Origin: Rhodococcus sp. KRD197 | GTDB taxonomy: Bacteria > Actinomycetota > Actinomycetes > Mycobacteriales > Mycobacteriaceae | Direction of reading: 5' to 3' | Assembly (NCBI RefSeq): GCF_017168235.1 | Contig: NZ_JABFAO010000004.1 | Coordinates: 1-64,000 of the forward strand | DNA length: 64,000 bases | Shown: in pieces, positions 1 through 7,396 of the stretch | Numbering within the stretch: position 1 is the stretch's first letter | Layout: each line of letters starts with the position of its first letter | Program-made: the position numbers and the translations under genes | Notes under the pieces: generated by a model | What the model was told of the DNA's origin: nothing | Databases searched by the model: none | The model's input: only the letters and a program-made list of their open reading frames with translations

Positions 1-123
1 GGAGATGAGTTCACCGATGATGTCGGTCATCGGATGGCTCGACCCGGGCGGAAGCCGGTAGCGCAGCGTGACCCTCGTGCCCGCTGGAATCGCCCCCACT
101 GGAACTCCCTCGGCCGCAGCCAC
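1..123 (-). CDS. GNAT-type acetyltransferase, 5' part only (Rv0428c-like)
   Basis: Only the first 41 codons lie in the window; the gene runs off its left edge. It begins with a GTG directly after the TGA of def (TGAGTG), which indicates translational coupling. The visible residues include GTRVTLRYRLPPGSSHP followed by a TDIIGEL segment. This resembles the N-terminal region of the mycobacterial Rv0428c family, a GNAT acetyltransferase encoded next to def. The catalytic acetyl-CoA domain is outside the window, so the function rests on the N-terminal likeness and gene order. Confidence 0.6.
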   Translation of the reverse strand, partial: MAAAEGVPVGAIPAGTRVTLRYRLPPGSSHPMTDIIGELIS

Positions 124-717
124 TCAGTCGTCCTCGTGGCCGAACGGGTCGCTGACGGTTCCCGGTATCCACGACAGGCCCGGCTTGCCCCACCCCGCCC
201 GCTTGATCGCCTTCTTCGCAGCGCGGGCGTTGCGCCCGATCAGCACGTCGACGTACAGGAAGCCGTCGAGGTGACCGACCTCGTGCTGCAGCATGCGGGC
301 AAAGAAGCCGGTGCCTTCGATCTCGACCGGCTCGCCCTTGGCGTCGGTACCTCGCACGCGCGCCCAGTCCGCCCGCCCCGTCGGATACTGCTCCCCGGGA
401 ACGGACAGGCATCCTTCGTCGTCGTCATCCGGGTCCGGCATCGTCTCGGGGATGGCCGACGTCTCGAGGACGGGGTTGATCACCTCGCCCGTCCGGCGGA
501 TCATCTTTCCGTCGGGGCCCTCGTCCGGGCAGTCGTAGATGAACAACCGCAGTGGGATGCCGACCTGGTTCGCGGCCAGCCCGACGCCGTTGGCTGCGTC
601 GAGTGTCTCGTACATGTCAGCAATGAGATCGGCGAGTTCGGCGGGCGTTTGTGTGACGGGTTCGGTCGGGGTGTGGAGGACCGGGTCGCCGACGATCCGG
701 ATCGGAAGAATTGCCAT
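124..717 (-). CDS. def: peptide deformylase
   Basis: Removes the formyl group from the N-terminal methionine of nascent proteins; cytosolic metalloenzyme. All three family motifs are visible: [10 protein letters not shown] (motif I), EGCLSVPG (motif II, metal-binding Cys) and QHEVGHLDG (motif III, HExxH with both metal His and the catalytic Glu). The 197-aa length is usual for actinobacterial deformylases. I chose the ATG giving [10 protein letters not shown], which matches the mycobacterial start; a TTG three codons upstream (726) is possible. The gene is followed without a gap by the GNAT gene and is divergent from the DUF3263 gene, as in M. tuberculosis Rv0429c/Rv0430. Confidence 0.97.
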   Translation of the reverse strand: MAILPIRIVGDPVLHTPTEPVTQTPAELADLIADMYETLDAANGVGLAANQVGIPLRLFIYDCPDEGPDGKMIRRTGEVINPVLETSAIPETMPDPDDDDEGCLSVPGEQYPTGRADWARVRGTDAKGEPVEIEGTGFFARMLQHEVGHLDGFLYVDVLIGRNARAAKKAIKRAGWGKPGLSWIPGTVSDPFGHEDD

Positions 718-847
718 GGTCGACAAGAATAACGGCGCGCAATCGAGGACACTGCACTCGGTGAACCCGAACGAGATGCACGCGACTCGCCGCGCCTACC
801 GCAGGCGGCGTGCGCGTCGTATGCATCGTGGTTGAATAAGGGCCGAA

Positions 848-859
848 ACACACGTGTGT
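848..859. promoter_or_regulatory. 12-bp perfect palindrome in the def/DUF3263 divergent region
   Basis: ACACACGTGTGT reads the same on both strands. It lies in the 270-bp gap between def (minus) and the DUF3263 gene (plus), where an operator for either promoter could sit. No regulator is assigned. A 12-bp perfect palindrome can arise by chance, so this is a weak call. Confidence 0.3.
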
Positions 860-990
860 AATTCGTGTCGGATACCCGCCTCGGCGGGTGCGTCGATGCG
901 AATCTGAGGGGGGCCGGCATGGCGGCAGAGGCAGCATGAACGCACAGAAGACGGATCCGCTGATGCGGGTTCGAGAAGTCGAGGAGTGAG

Positions 991-1320
991 ATGGACGGCG
1001 CAGCAGCGCGTGACCAGAACCAGTCTCAGCAGTCCGACAAGGCCACCAACGTCAATGAGGTCGGCGTGGACGGTCTCACTCGGCGTGAGCACGACATCCT
1101 GTCCTTCGAGCGCCAGTGGTGGAAGTACGCCGGCGCCAAGGAAGAGGCCATCAAAGAACTCTTCTCGATGTCCGCGACCCGCTACTACCAGGTCCTCAAT
1201 GCTCTGGTGGACCGACCGGAAGCCCTCGCTGCCGATCCGATGCTGGTGAAGCGACTACGAAGGCTGCGCGCCAGCAGGCAGAAGGCCCGGGCGGCCCGCA
1301 GGCTCGGCTTCGACGTCTGA
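991..1320 (+). CDS. DUF3263 domain protein (Rv0430-like)
   Basis: A 109-aa soluble, charged protein of the DUF3263 family, which is conserved in Actinobacteria next to def. The core (about residues 30-90) contains LTRREHDILSFERQWWKYAGAK followed in part by a helical segment reading SATRYYQVLNAL, which looks like a helix-turn-helix, and a basic C-terminus (LRRLRASRQKARAARRLG). This suggests a DNA-binding protein, but no target is known to me. The ATG at 991 has a GAGGAG ribosome-binding site just upstream. It is probably co-transcribed with the next gene, 33 nt downstream. Confidence 0.85.
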   Translation: MDGAAARDQNQSQQSDKATNVNEVGVDGLTRREHDILSFERQWWKYAGAKEEAIKELFSMSATRYYQVLNALVDRPEALAADPMLVKRLRRLRASRQKARAARRLGFDV

Positions 1321-1353
1321 AGGGTTTGGTAGGGGCAGAGTTTCCATCAACTA

Positions 1354-1896
1354 GTGTCTTCGAGTGTGAGCAGTCCCAATCCGGAATCGTCCGGCCCTCC
1401 GCTCCGCGCACTGGCAATGGTGTTGATATCGCTGGCGATTCTGTTCGCAGCGATCGGTGCATTGTCGTTGAGCGGCTCGGACAGCGACAGCGAAGAAGCA
1501 GCTCCCGACGCGACGAGTGAGGTCGCCGAGGCGCCGGACGGCCAGGCATCAGGGTCTGCAGCGTCGGCGCCCCAGGCCCCAGCGGCCTCGGCCACCCCGG
1601 AACCGGAGGCCAGCGTCGATCCGTCGGATATCGATGTGCTTGTGCTCAACAACAGCAACGTCTCGGGGTTGGCGGCGGGCACCGCGTCGACTCTCACGGC
1701 CCAGGGATGGACGATCGCCGAGACCGGCAACTACGTCGAATCACAGATTCCTACGACGACCGTCTACTACGGCTCGGCTTCCGGCGCGCAAGCAGCGGCG
1801 CAGGAGATCGCACAGCAGCTCGGTGTGAGCGCCGAAGCCGCCCCGGCCACGGTCTCCGCGTACAGCGACGGTGTGGTCGTCGTTGTCACCGAATAG
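1354..1896 (+). CDS. LytR_C-domain membrane-anchored protein (Rv0431-like)
   Basis: 180 aa. The N-terminus is short and cytoplasmic, followed by a single membrane segment (about residues 19-42, LAMVLISLAILFAAIGALSL), an Ala/Pro/acidic low-complexity linker (about 45-88) and a C-terminal LytR_C domain (about 90-180, DIDVLVLNNSNVSGLA at its start). LytR_C domains are found at the end of LytR-CpsA-Psr cell-wall ligases and as separate anchored proteins. A role at the cell envelope is inferred. The gene has the same place as Rv0431, between the DUF3263 gene and sodC. GTG at 1354 is used; GTG at 1366 is an alternative. Confidence 0.85.
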   Translation: MSSSVSSPNPESSGPPLRALAMVLISLAILFAAIGALSLSGSDSDSEEAAPDATSEVAEAPDGQASGSAASAPQAPAASATPEPEASVDPSDIDVLVLNNSNVSGLAAGTASTLTAQGWTIAETGNYVESQIPTTTVYYGSASGAQAAAQEIAQQLGVSAEAAPATVSAYSDGVVVVVTE

Positions 1897-1984
1897 CTCC
1901 CGCTATGACCGAATGAGTCAGTACTACCGGGCATAGTTATGATCGACGCACACGCCCAGCCTGCCCCACGAAGGAGCACTTTTC

Positions 1985-2695
1985 ATGGCACCGAGCACCA
2001 CACCCCGATCGGCGACTCGCTCCCTGCGTTTTGCGGCACCGGTAGTCGCCGTGGCGGCATTCGGCTTGGTGGCGTGCGGCGCCCCGGAGACGCCATCGGA
2101 CGTGCCCGGCACGACGCCCCCGGTATGGACCGGTAGCGAGGACCCGAATGCCTCGGCAGTCGAAGCCGATGCTCCCGTGGGCAGCCGGGCATCCGAGAGC
2201 GCGATCACCGCAGATCTCGAAAGCGCAGACGGCAACACCGTCGGCACGGTGTCGATCGTCGAGGATGGCGACCACCTGACGATCACGGTCGAGGCCGAGG
2301 ATATGGAACCGGGCTTCCACGGCATGCACATCCACACCGTCGGCGTATGCGAGCCGAACTCGGTTGCCCCCGCAGGCGGCGAGCCCGGCAACTTCCTGTC
2401 CGCCGGCGGTCACCTGCAGCTCGACGGCCGCACCGAGTACCCGTCGAGCGGCGATCTGACATCGTTGAGGGTCGGCGAAGACGGCACCGGGATGCTCGTC
2501 ACCACCACTGACGCAGTCACTCTCGACGATCTGCGTGCCGACGGCGGCCGGTCCCTGCTCATCCACGAGGGCCCGGACAACTTCGCGAACATCCCGCCGC
2601 GCTACACCCTTGCCGACGGTGCTGCAGTGCCGGACGAGATGACCCTTATGACCGGTGACGCCGGCGGACGGGTTGCTTGCGCGGTCCTGGAATAA
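1985..2695 (+). CDS. sodC: Cu/Zn superoxide dismutase, lipoprotein
   Basis: Converts superoxide to hydrogen peroxide and oxygen outside the membrane. The N-terminus is a lipoprotein signal peptide with lipobox LVAC (Cys at about residue 31), so the protein is expected to be attached to the outer face of the membrane. The dismutase domain (about residues 75-236) has GFHGMHIHTVGVCEP with Cu ligands and the first disulfide Cys, GGHLQLDGR, LLIHEGPDNFANIP and the second Cys in the final RVACAVLE. A GAAGGAG site precedes the ATG. The position is as in M. tuberculosis Rv0432, and its stop touches the start of the next gene. Confidence 0.96.
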   Translation: MAPSTTPRSATRSLRFAAPVVAVAAFGLVACGAPETPSDVPGTTPPVWTGSEDPNASAVEADAPVGSRASESAITADLESADGNTVGTVSIVEDGDHLTITVEAEDMEPGFHGMHIHTVGVCEPNSVAPAGGEPGNFLSAGGHLQLDGRTEYPSSGDLTSLRVGEDGTGMLVTTTDAVTLDDLRADGGRSLLIHEGPDNFANIPPRYTLADGAAVPDEMTLMTGDAGGRVACAVLE

Positions 2696-3829
2696 GTGGA
2701 CGCTCCGCGGATCCACTTCGACTCCTCGCTTCGTCCGACGCTCGGTGTCGAATGGGAAATCGCGTTGGTGGACAAGACTTCCCTAGACCTGGTCAATTCC
2801 GCTGAAGAGGTGATGGCCGGAGTCACCGAACTCGCCGGGGCGCAGACGCCGCGCGTGACGAAGGAACTCCTGCGCAACACCGTCGAACTCGTCACAGGAG
2901 TGTGCGACAACGTCGGTGAGGCCATGGATGACCTCGGCGAATCGCTCGAGCTGGTACGCCGGGCCGCGCACCCGCTCGGTATCGATCTCTTCTCCGCCGG
3001 AACACACCCGTTTGCGGAGTGGTCCACGCAGGTGCTGACCAGGTCACCCAGCTACGACGAGTTGATCGCACGAACCCAGTGGTGGGGCCGCCAGATGCTC
3101 ATCTGGGGAGTGCACGTGCATGTGGGCGTGTCGTCTCCGGACAAAGTGTTCCCGATCCTCAACTCGTTGCTTCTGCAGTATCCCCACCTGTTGGCGTTGT
3201 CGGCTTCGTCGCCGATCTGGGCTGGCTCGGACACCGGATACGCCAGCAATCGCGCACTGATGTTTCAGCAACTGCCCACCGCGGGTCTTCCGTTCCAGTT
3301 CGAGAACTGGGGTCAATTCGAGGGTTTCGTTCGCGATCAGATGAAGACCGGCGTCATCGAGCAGTTGGGTGGTTTGCACTGGGACATCAGGCCGGCCCCG
3401 AAGTGGGGGACGATCGAGGTCCGCGTGTGCGACGGCGTGTCCACTCGGCGTGAGCTGGCGGCGCTGATCGCCCTGACGCACTGCCTCATCGTCGATCTCG
3501 ACGCACGCCTGGAAGCGGGGGAGCAGCTTCCGAGCATGCCGCCGTGGCATGTTCAGGAGAACAAGTGGCGCGCCGCCCGGTACGGGCTGGACGCCGAGAT
3601 CATCCTGGACGCCGACAGCAACGAACGTTTGGTCACCGACGATTTGAACGATCTGCTCGAGAAGCTGACTCCGACGGCTGTGCGCCTCGGGTGCGCCGAC
3701 GAGTTGGCCTCGGTCGCCGAGATTCCGCGGCGCGGCGCGTCGTATCAGCGTCAGCGGCGCGTTGCCGCCGAGTCCGGCGGGAACCTGAAGTCCGTCGTCG
3801 CGTCCTTGGTCGCGGAGCTGCGTTCGTGA
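2696..3829 (+). CDS. carboxylate-amine ligase, YbdK/glutamate-cysteine ligase type 2 family
   Basis: 377 aa. ATP-grasp-like GCS2 family member (M. tuberculosis Rv0433 equivalent). The start GTG follows the sodC TAA without a gap, so the two genes are likely co-translated. LGVEWEIALVD near the N-terminus is the conserved substrate/metal Glu motif, and HVHVGVSS and WDIRPAPKWGTIEVRVCD are typical of the family. Members join glutamate and an amine weakly in vitro. Actinobacteria use mycothiol instead of glutathione, so the real substrate is unclear. The gene is convergent with mnhG, 16 nt away. Confidence 0.9.
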   Translation: MDAPRIHFDSSLRPTLGVEWEIALVDKTSLDLVNSAEEVMAGVTELAGAQTPRVTKELLRNTVELVTGVCDNVGEAMDDLGESLELVRRAAHPLGIDLFSAGTHPFAEWSTQVLTRSPSYDELIARTQWWGRQMLIWGVHVHVGVSSPDKVFPILNSLLLQYPHLLALSASSPIWAGSDTGYASNRALMFQQLPTAGLPFQFENWGQFEGFVRDQMKTGVIEQLGGLHWDIRPAPKWGTIEVRVCDGVSTRRELAALIALTHCLIVDLDARLEAGEQLPSMPPWHVQENKWRAARYGLDAEIILDADSNERLVTDDLNDLLEKLTPTAVRLGCADELASVAEIPRRGASYQRQRRVAAESGGNLKSVVASLVAELRS

Positions 3830-3845
3830 CGCAAGGTCGTGCGGC

Positions 3846-4172
3846 TCAGTTCTCGGGCTCGTTGACGATCCTGAGGCCGTCGCGGCCGCGCTGCTCGCGG
3901 TAGGCGGTGCGCCCCACGTTGTGCGCGATGATGGGTGCGGTGGTCAGCGTGAATATGCCGACGAGTACCAACATCCAGATATCGACGTTTCCGCGCAGCT
4001 GAATCACGGCGCCGGTCAGCACCAGGACCAGCCCGACTACCTGCGGTTTGGTAGCAGCGTGCATGCGCGAGAGTGTGTCGGCGAATCGAACGACCCCTAC
4101 CGCTGCGGTGAAGGCGAAAACGGCGCCCAGCAGTATGAACGTTCCTGAGATCACATCGAGAACTGTGTTCAT
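3846..4172 (-). CDS. mnhG: monovalent cation/H+ antiporter subunit G
   Basis: 108 aa, last gene of the Mrp/Mnh operon. Three membrane segments are visible (about residues 5-25, 38-58 and 65-85), with the MnhG/PhaG signature around VGVVRFADTLSRMHAATKP. It belongs to the membrane complex that exchanges Na+ or K+ for H+. The ATG chosen at 4172 overlaps the mnhF stop by 4 nt (ATGA). A longer reading upstream of this ATG gives an Arg/His-rich N-terminus unlike the family and is rejected. Confidence 0.94.
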   Translation of the reverse strand: MNTVLDVISGTFILLGAVFAFTAAVGVVRFADTLSRMHAATKPQVVGLVLVLTGAVIQLRGNVDIWMLVLVGIFTLTTAPIIAHNVGRTAYREQRGRDGLRIVNEPEN

Positions 4173-4426
4173 TCGTCCTTCACTCTGAATCGCGCGACGC
4201 TGACAGAGCCGACGAAACTGATCAGCGACAGCGCAACGATGGCGGGCACGATGGTGGTGTCGAGGCTGTACACGGACCATACGGCCAGGCCGCACATCGC
4301 CACCGCCAGAATGGTGTCCATGGCGACGAGCCGATCCAGGGTGCCCGGACCGGCGAGCAGTCGGTAGGTGGTGATGACAGCGGCGGCGATCAGCAGTACC
4401 CCCGAGATTGCGAGTACGACAATCAC
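4169..4426 (-). CDS. mnhF: monovalent cation/H+ antiporter subunit F
   Basis: 85 aa with three hydrophobic helices, the usual size for MnhF/MrpF. AGPGTLDRLVAMDTILA between helices 1 and 2 is the family signature (D-R-x-x-A-x-D). Small membrane subunit needed for the hetero-oligomeric antiporter. It overlaps mnhE upstream and mnhG downstream by 4 nt each, so the operon is translationally coupled. Confidence 0.95.
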   Translation of the reverse strand: MIVVLAISGVLLIAAAVITTYRLLAGPGTLDRLVAMDTILAVAMCGLAVWSVYSLDTTIVPAIVALSLISFVGSVSVARFRVKDE

Positions 4427-5142
4427 GTCCAGTCTCCCTGTCGTTCGTCGTCGATCTTCTTGTCGTCGCGACGCTCCGGCGGTGCCTTCAGATCTTCTCC
4501 GATCACCTCGGTGTCGATGATGGCATCGCCGACTGTGTCGTCGTCTGCTGAGTCATCGCTGGCCATTCCGTGGTGGCTTGCTTGGTTCTCGCCGTGACTG
4601 GAACTGGGGGCCCACTCGGCGTCACGTTCGAATGCGGCGATGAACAATCTTTCGAGGCGACGGACGGACTGGAAGAACGAATCGACGGCCTTTTGGCTTC
4701 CCATATCGAGCAAGTGGACGTAGATGAGCCTGCGGGTCTGGTCGATTTCCAGTACCAGCGTGCCGGGGAAGAGGTTGAGCCCGTCCACGAAGAGGGTGAG
4801 CACGAGATCGGACTTGATGGTGATGCGGAAACGAACCACGCCCGTGATCGGTGGCGCCTTGGGCCGGACCGCCAACCAGGCCACGTTGACGCTGGATTCG
4901 GCGGCCAGGTAGACGTACAGCCCCACGAGCCGAACGAGCGACAATACATGGATTCGGCCCTGGACCGGCACCTTGGGCAGCGGCAGCAGCATCATGATCC
5001 CGAGCCCGATGACGATGCCACCGAGAACGTTCGCCCAGCTCAGATTGCCCCACAGCAGGACCCAGACCGCCGTGAGCCAGATCAGTGTCCACAGTCTCAG
5101 CAGCAGGAAACGGTTGTTGAACACATCCTTGTTGAACATCAC
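4423..5142 (-). CDS. mnhE: monovalent cation/H+ antiporter subunit E
   Basis: 239 aa. The first 170 residues match MnhE/MrpE: two or three N-terminal membrane segments, then a cytoplasmic domain with LTLFVDGLNLFPGTLVLEID. The last 65 residues are an extra acidic, hydrophilic tail rich in Asp, Glu and Ser (ending DERQGDWT), not present in most MnhE proteins of about 160 aa. It is part of the cation/H+ antiporter complex and overlaps its neighbours by 4 nt on both sides. Confidence 0.94.
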   Translation of the reverse strand: MMFNKDVFNNRFLLLRLWTLIWLTAVWVLLWGNLSWANVLGGIVIGLGIMMLLPLPKVPVQGRIHVLSLVRLVGLYVYLAAESSVNVAWLAVRPKAPPITGVVRFRITIKSDLVLTLFVDGLNLFPGTLVLEIDQTRRLIYVHLLDMGSQKAVDSFFQSVRRLERLFIAAFERDAEWAPSSSHGENQASHHGMASDDSADDDTVGDAIIDTEVIGEDLKAPPERRDDKKIDDERQGDWT

Positions 5143-6764
5143 CGGCCCTCCGCAGCCTCGGGAGCGTCGCCGAGAAATCCTTCACCGCGGACGGCGTCGA
5201 TGTACACCGACCGGTCACGCAGATCGGCTGCGGCGCGATCGCTGATGTCGATGATTCGGCCGGCGAACACGGTGAGCGACAAGCCGACGATCACCAACCC
5301 GATCGTCGGGATGAGCATGAAGGCGGGCATCCGTCCGACGTCCTCGCGGTCGGCGAGCTGGATGTCGTTCGAATCGTCGAGCAGCGCCGACGGGGAGCTG
5401 TCGGCCAGGTCGCCCTCGGGGGCGTCGGCGCGCGCCCGCCAGAACGCCTTGGTCCACACGCGGGTGACGGCGTAGAGAGTCAACAGGCTGGTCACCGTAC
5501 CGCCGGCGACGAGCATCCAGGCGAGCACGCTGCCGTCGGCGCTGCCGGCCTGCAGCAACGCAACTTTCCCGATGAAACCCGAGAACGGTGGGATACCGCC
5601 CAGATTCAGAGCCGGCACCAGGAACACGATTCCCAGGACCGGGCTGGCGGCGGCGAGTCCGCCGAGACGCCGCAGCGAGGACGAGCCGGCTTGCCGTTCG
5701 ATCAGTCCGACGACGAGGAAGAGCGTGGTCTGGACGATGATGTGGTGAGCGACGTAGTAGATGGCCCCGGACAGGCCCGCCTGCGTGGAGAGCGCGACAC
5801 CGAACACCATGTAGCCGATGTGGCTGACGAGGGTGAACGAGAGCAGGCGCTTGATGTCGGTCTGCGCCAGCGAACCGAAGATCCCCACGAGCATCGTCAG
5901 CAACCCGCACACCATCAGCACCTTGTCGAGGGAGCCGTCGGGGAACAGCAACGTGTGGGCCCGGATGATGGCGTAGACGCCGACTTTGGTCAGCAAGCCG
6001 GCGAACACCGCGGTGACGGGGGCGGGCGCGGTGGGGTAGGAGTCCGGCAACCACGTCGACAGTGGGAACACGGCCGCCTTGATGCCGAAGGCGACGAGCA
6101 GTACGGCGAAGATTGCGGTTTTGGTGCCCGTCGGGATGTCGTCGAGACGGGTGGCCAGGTGCGCCATGTTCAGTGTCCCCGTCGCACCGTAGATCAGGCC
6201 GATGCCGGTGAGGAAGATGAGCGAGGACACCACCGAGACCATGACGTACGAGACGCCCGCCCGGACTCGGTCGGCGCTCGCCCCGAGTGTCAACAGCACG
6301 AACGACGCCACGAGCAGGACTTCGAATCCCACGTAGAGATTGAAGAGGTCACCTGCCAGGAACGCGTTGCTGACCCCTGCGGTCAATGCCAGGTACGTCG
6401 GCAGGAAGATCGATACGGGCTGGTTCTCGTTGCCGTCTCGAATACCCTGACCGATCGAGTAGACCATGACGGCGAGCAGCACGATGGAGCTGACCACCAG
6501 CATCATGGCCGAGAGCCGGTCGACGACGAGCGAGATGCCGATCGGCGAATCCCAGCCGCCCACCTGGATGGCGGAGGCGCCGCCCCGGTCTGCGAGATAC
6601 AGCAGCATCGAGGACACAGCGAGGACGGCGACGAGTGCCGTGATCGTGATGAGTCGCTGAGCGCGGGGTCGGCGACCGAGGACGAGCGTCAATGCGGCGG
6701 CGAAGAGCGGAATCAGAACGGGTAGCGGCGTGAGGATGCTCAGGACGTCGGGGGAGACCGTCAT
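5139..6764 (-). CDS. mnhD: monovalent cation/H+ antiporter subunit D
   Basis: 541 aa, NuoN/MrpD-like proton-translocating membrane subunit with about 14 helices. The conserved helix with Lys and Pro (AVFPLSTWLPDSYPTAPAPV) and the preceding Glu-containing helix (NLYVGFEVLLVASFVLL) are visible. The C-terminus carries a 60-residue cytoplasmic insert rich in Asp/Ser (about 430-480) and an acidic tail. It works with subunit A as the ion-translocating core. It overlaps mnhC and mnhE by 4 nt. Confidence 0.95.
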   Translation of the reverse strand: MTVSPDVLSILTPLPVLIPLFAAALTLVLGRRPRAQRLITITALVAVLAVSSMLLYLADRGGASAIQVGGWDSPIGISLVVDRLSAMMLVVSSIVLLAVMVYSIGQGIRDGNENQPVSIFLPTYLALTAGVSNAFLAGDLFNLYVGFEVLLVASFVLLTLGASADRVRAGVSYVMVSVVSSLIFLTGIGLIYGATGTLNMAHLATRLDDIPTGTKTAIFAVLLVAFGIKAAVFPLSTWLPDSYPTAPAPVTAVFAGLLTKVGVYAIIRAHTLLFPDGSLDKVLMVCGLLTMLVGIFGSLAQTDIKRLLSFTLVSHIGYMVFGVALSTQAGLSGAIYYVAHHIIVQTTLFLVVGLIERQAGSSSLRRLGGLAAASPVLGIVFLVPALNLGGIPPFSGFIGKVALLQAGSADGSVLAWMLVAGGTVTSLLTLYAVTRVWTKAFWRARADAPEGDLADSSPSALLDDSNDIQLADREDVGRMPAFMLIPTIGLVIVGLSLTVFAGRIIDISDRAAADLRDRSVYIDAVRGEGFLGDAPEAAEGR

Positions 6765-7396
6765 GTCGTCTCTCCCTTCTTCTCTTCGCGATCGTTCTCG
6801 CGTTTCTCGCTGTCGGACATCTCCGCGTTGTCGAGGCCGTCGAGCCCGTGCAGTTCGTCCTCGTCGTCCTCGAAGTCACCGTCATGCAGATCCTCGTAGC
6901 ATTCGAGGTCCTCGAGGTTCTTCAACTCCTCGATCGGGATGGGATTTCCGCGGGAGTCGAACGCATCTCCGCCGAAGCTGGGCTCACCGGTGACCGGGTC
7001 GTCGGAACGGTCTCGGTCGGGCGCCTCGGCCACGGAGCGTCGCCTGGAGACCTTGGTGTCCTCCGGGTCGTTCTCGATCGCGTCCTTGGTGTTGAGGGTG
7101 AACGAGCGGTAGGCGAGGGCGAGGACGAACGCCGCGATACCCATCGTGATGACGATCGCGGTGAGGATCACACCCTGCGCCAACGGGTCGGCCATCGTGT
7201 CGTGGATGGCGCTGTCCCGGCCGACGATCGGCGGGTTTCCGCTGGGACCGCCGACCGTCATGATCAAGATGTTGACGCCGTTGCTGAACAGCAACACTCC
7301 CAGCAACATCTTGGTGATAGAGCGCTCGAGCAGCAGGTAGACCCCGCACGCGACGAGCATGCCCGCCAAGGACAGCAGGCCGAGGTTCGCGGTCAT
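6761..7396 (-). CDS. mnhC: monovalent cation/H+ antiporter subunit C with acidic C-terminal extension
   Basis: 211 aa. Residues 1-105 are a normal MnhC/NuoK-like subunit with three membrane helices and the conserved GVLLFSNGVNILIM helix. Residues 106-211 form a hydrophilic tail that is absent from typical MnhC proteins of about 115 aa. It is very acidic (for example LEDLECYEDLHDGDFEDDED). The start ATG at 7396 overlaps the mnhA stop (ATGA), which fixes the start. The tail may be a cytosolic interaction or cation-sensing region; that is a guess. Confidence 0.93.
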   Translation of the reverse strand: MTANLGLLSLAGMLVACGVYLLLERSITKMLLGVLLFSNGVNILIMTVGGPSGNPPIVGRDSAIHDTMADPLAQGVILTAIVITMGIAAFVLALAYRSFTLNTKDAIENDPEDTKVSRRRSVAEAPDRDRSDDPVTGEPSFGGDAFDSRGNPIPIEELKNLEDLECYEDLHDGDFEDDEDELHGLDGLDNAEMSDSEKRENDREEKKGETT

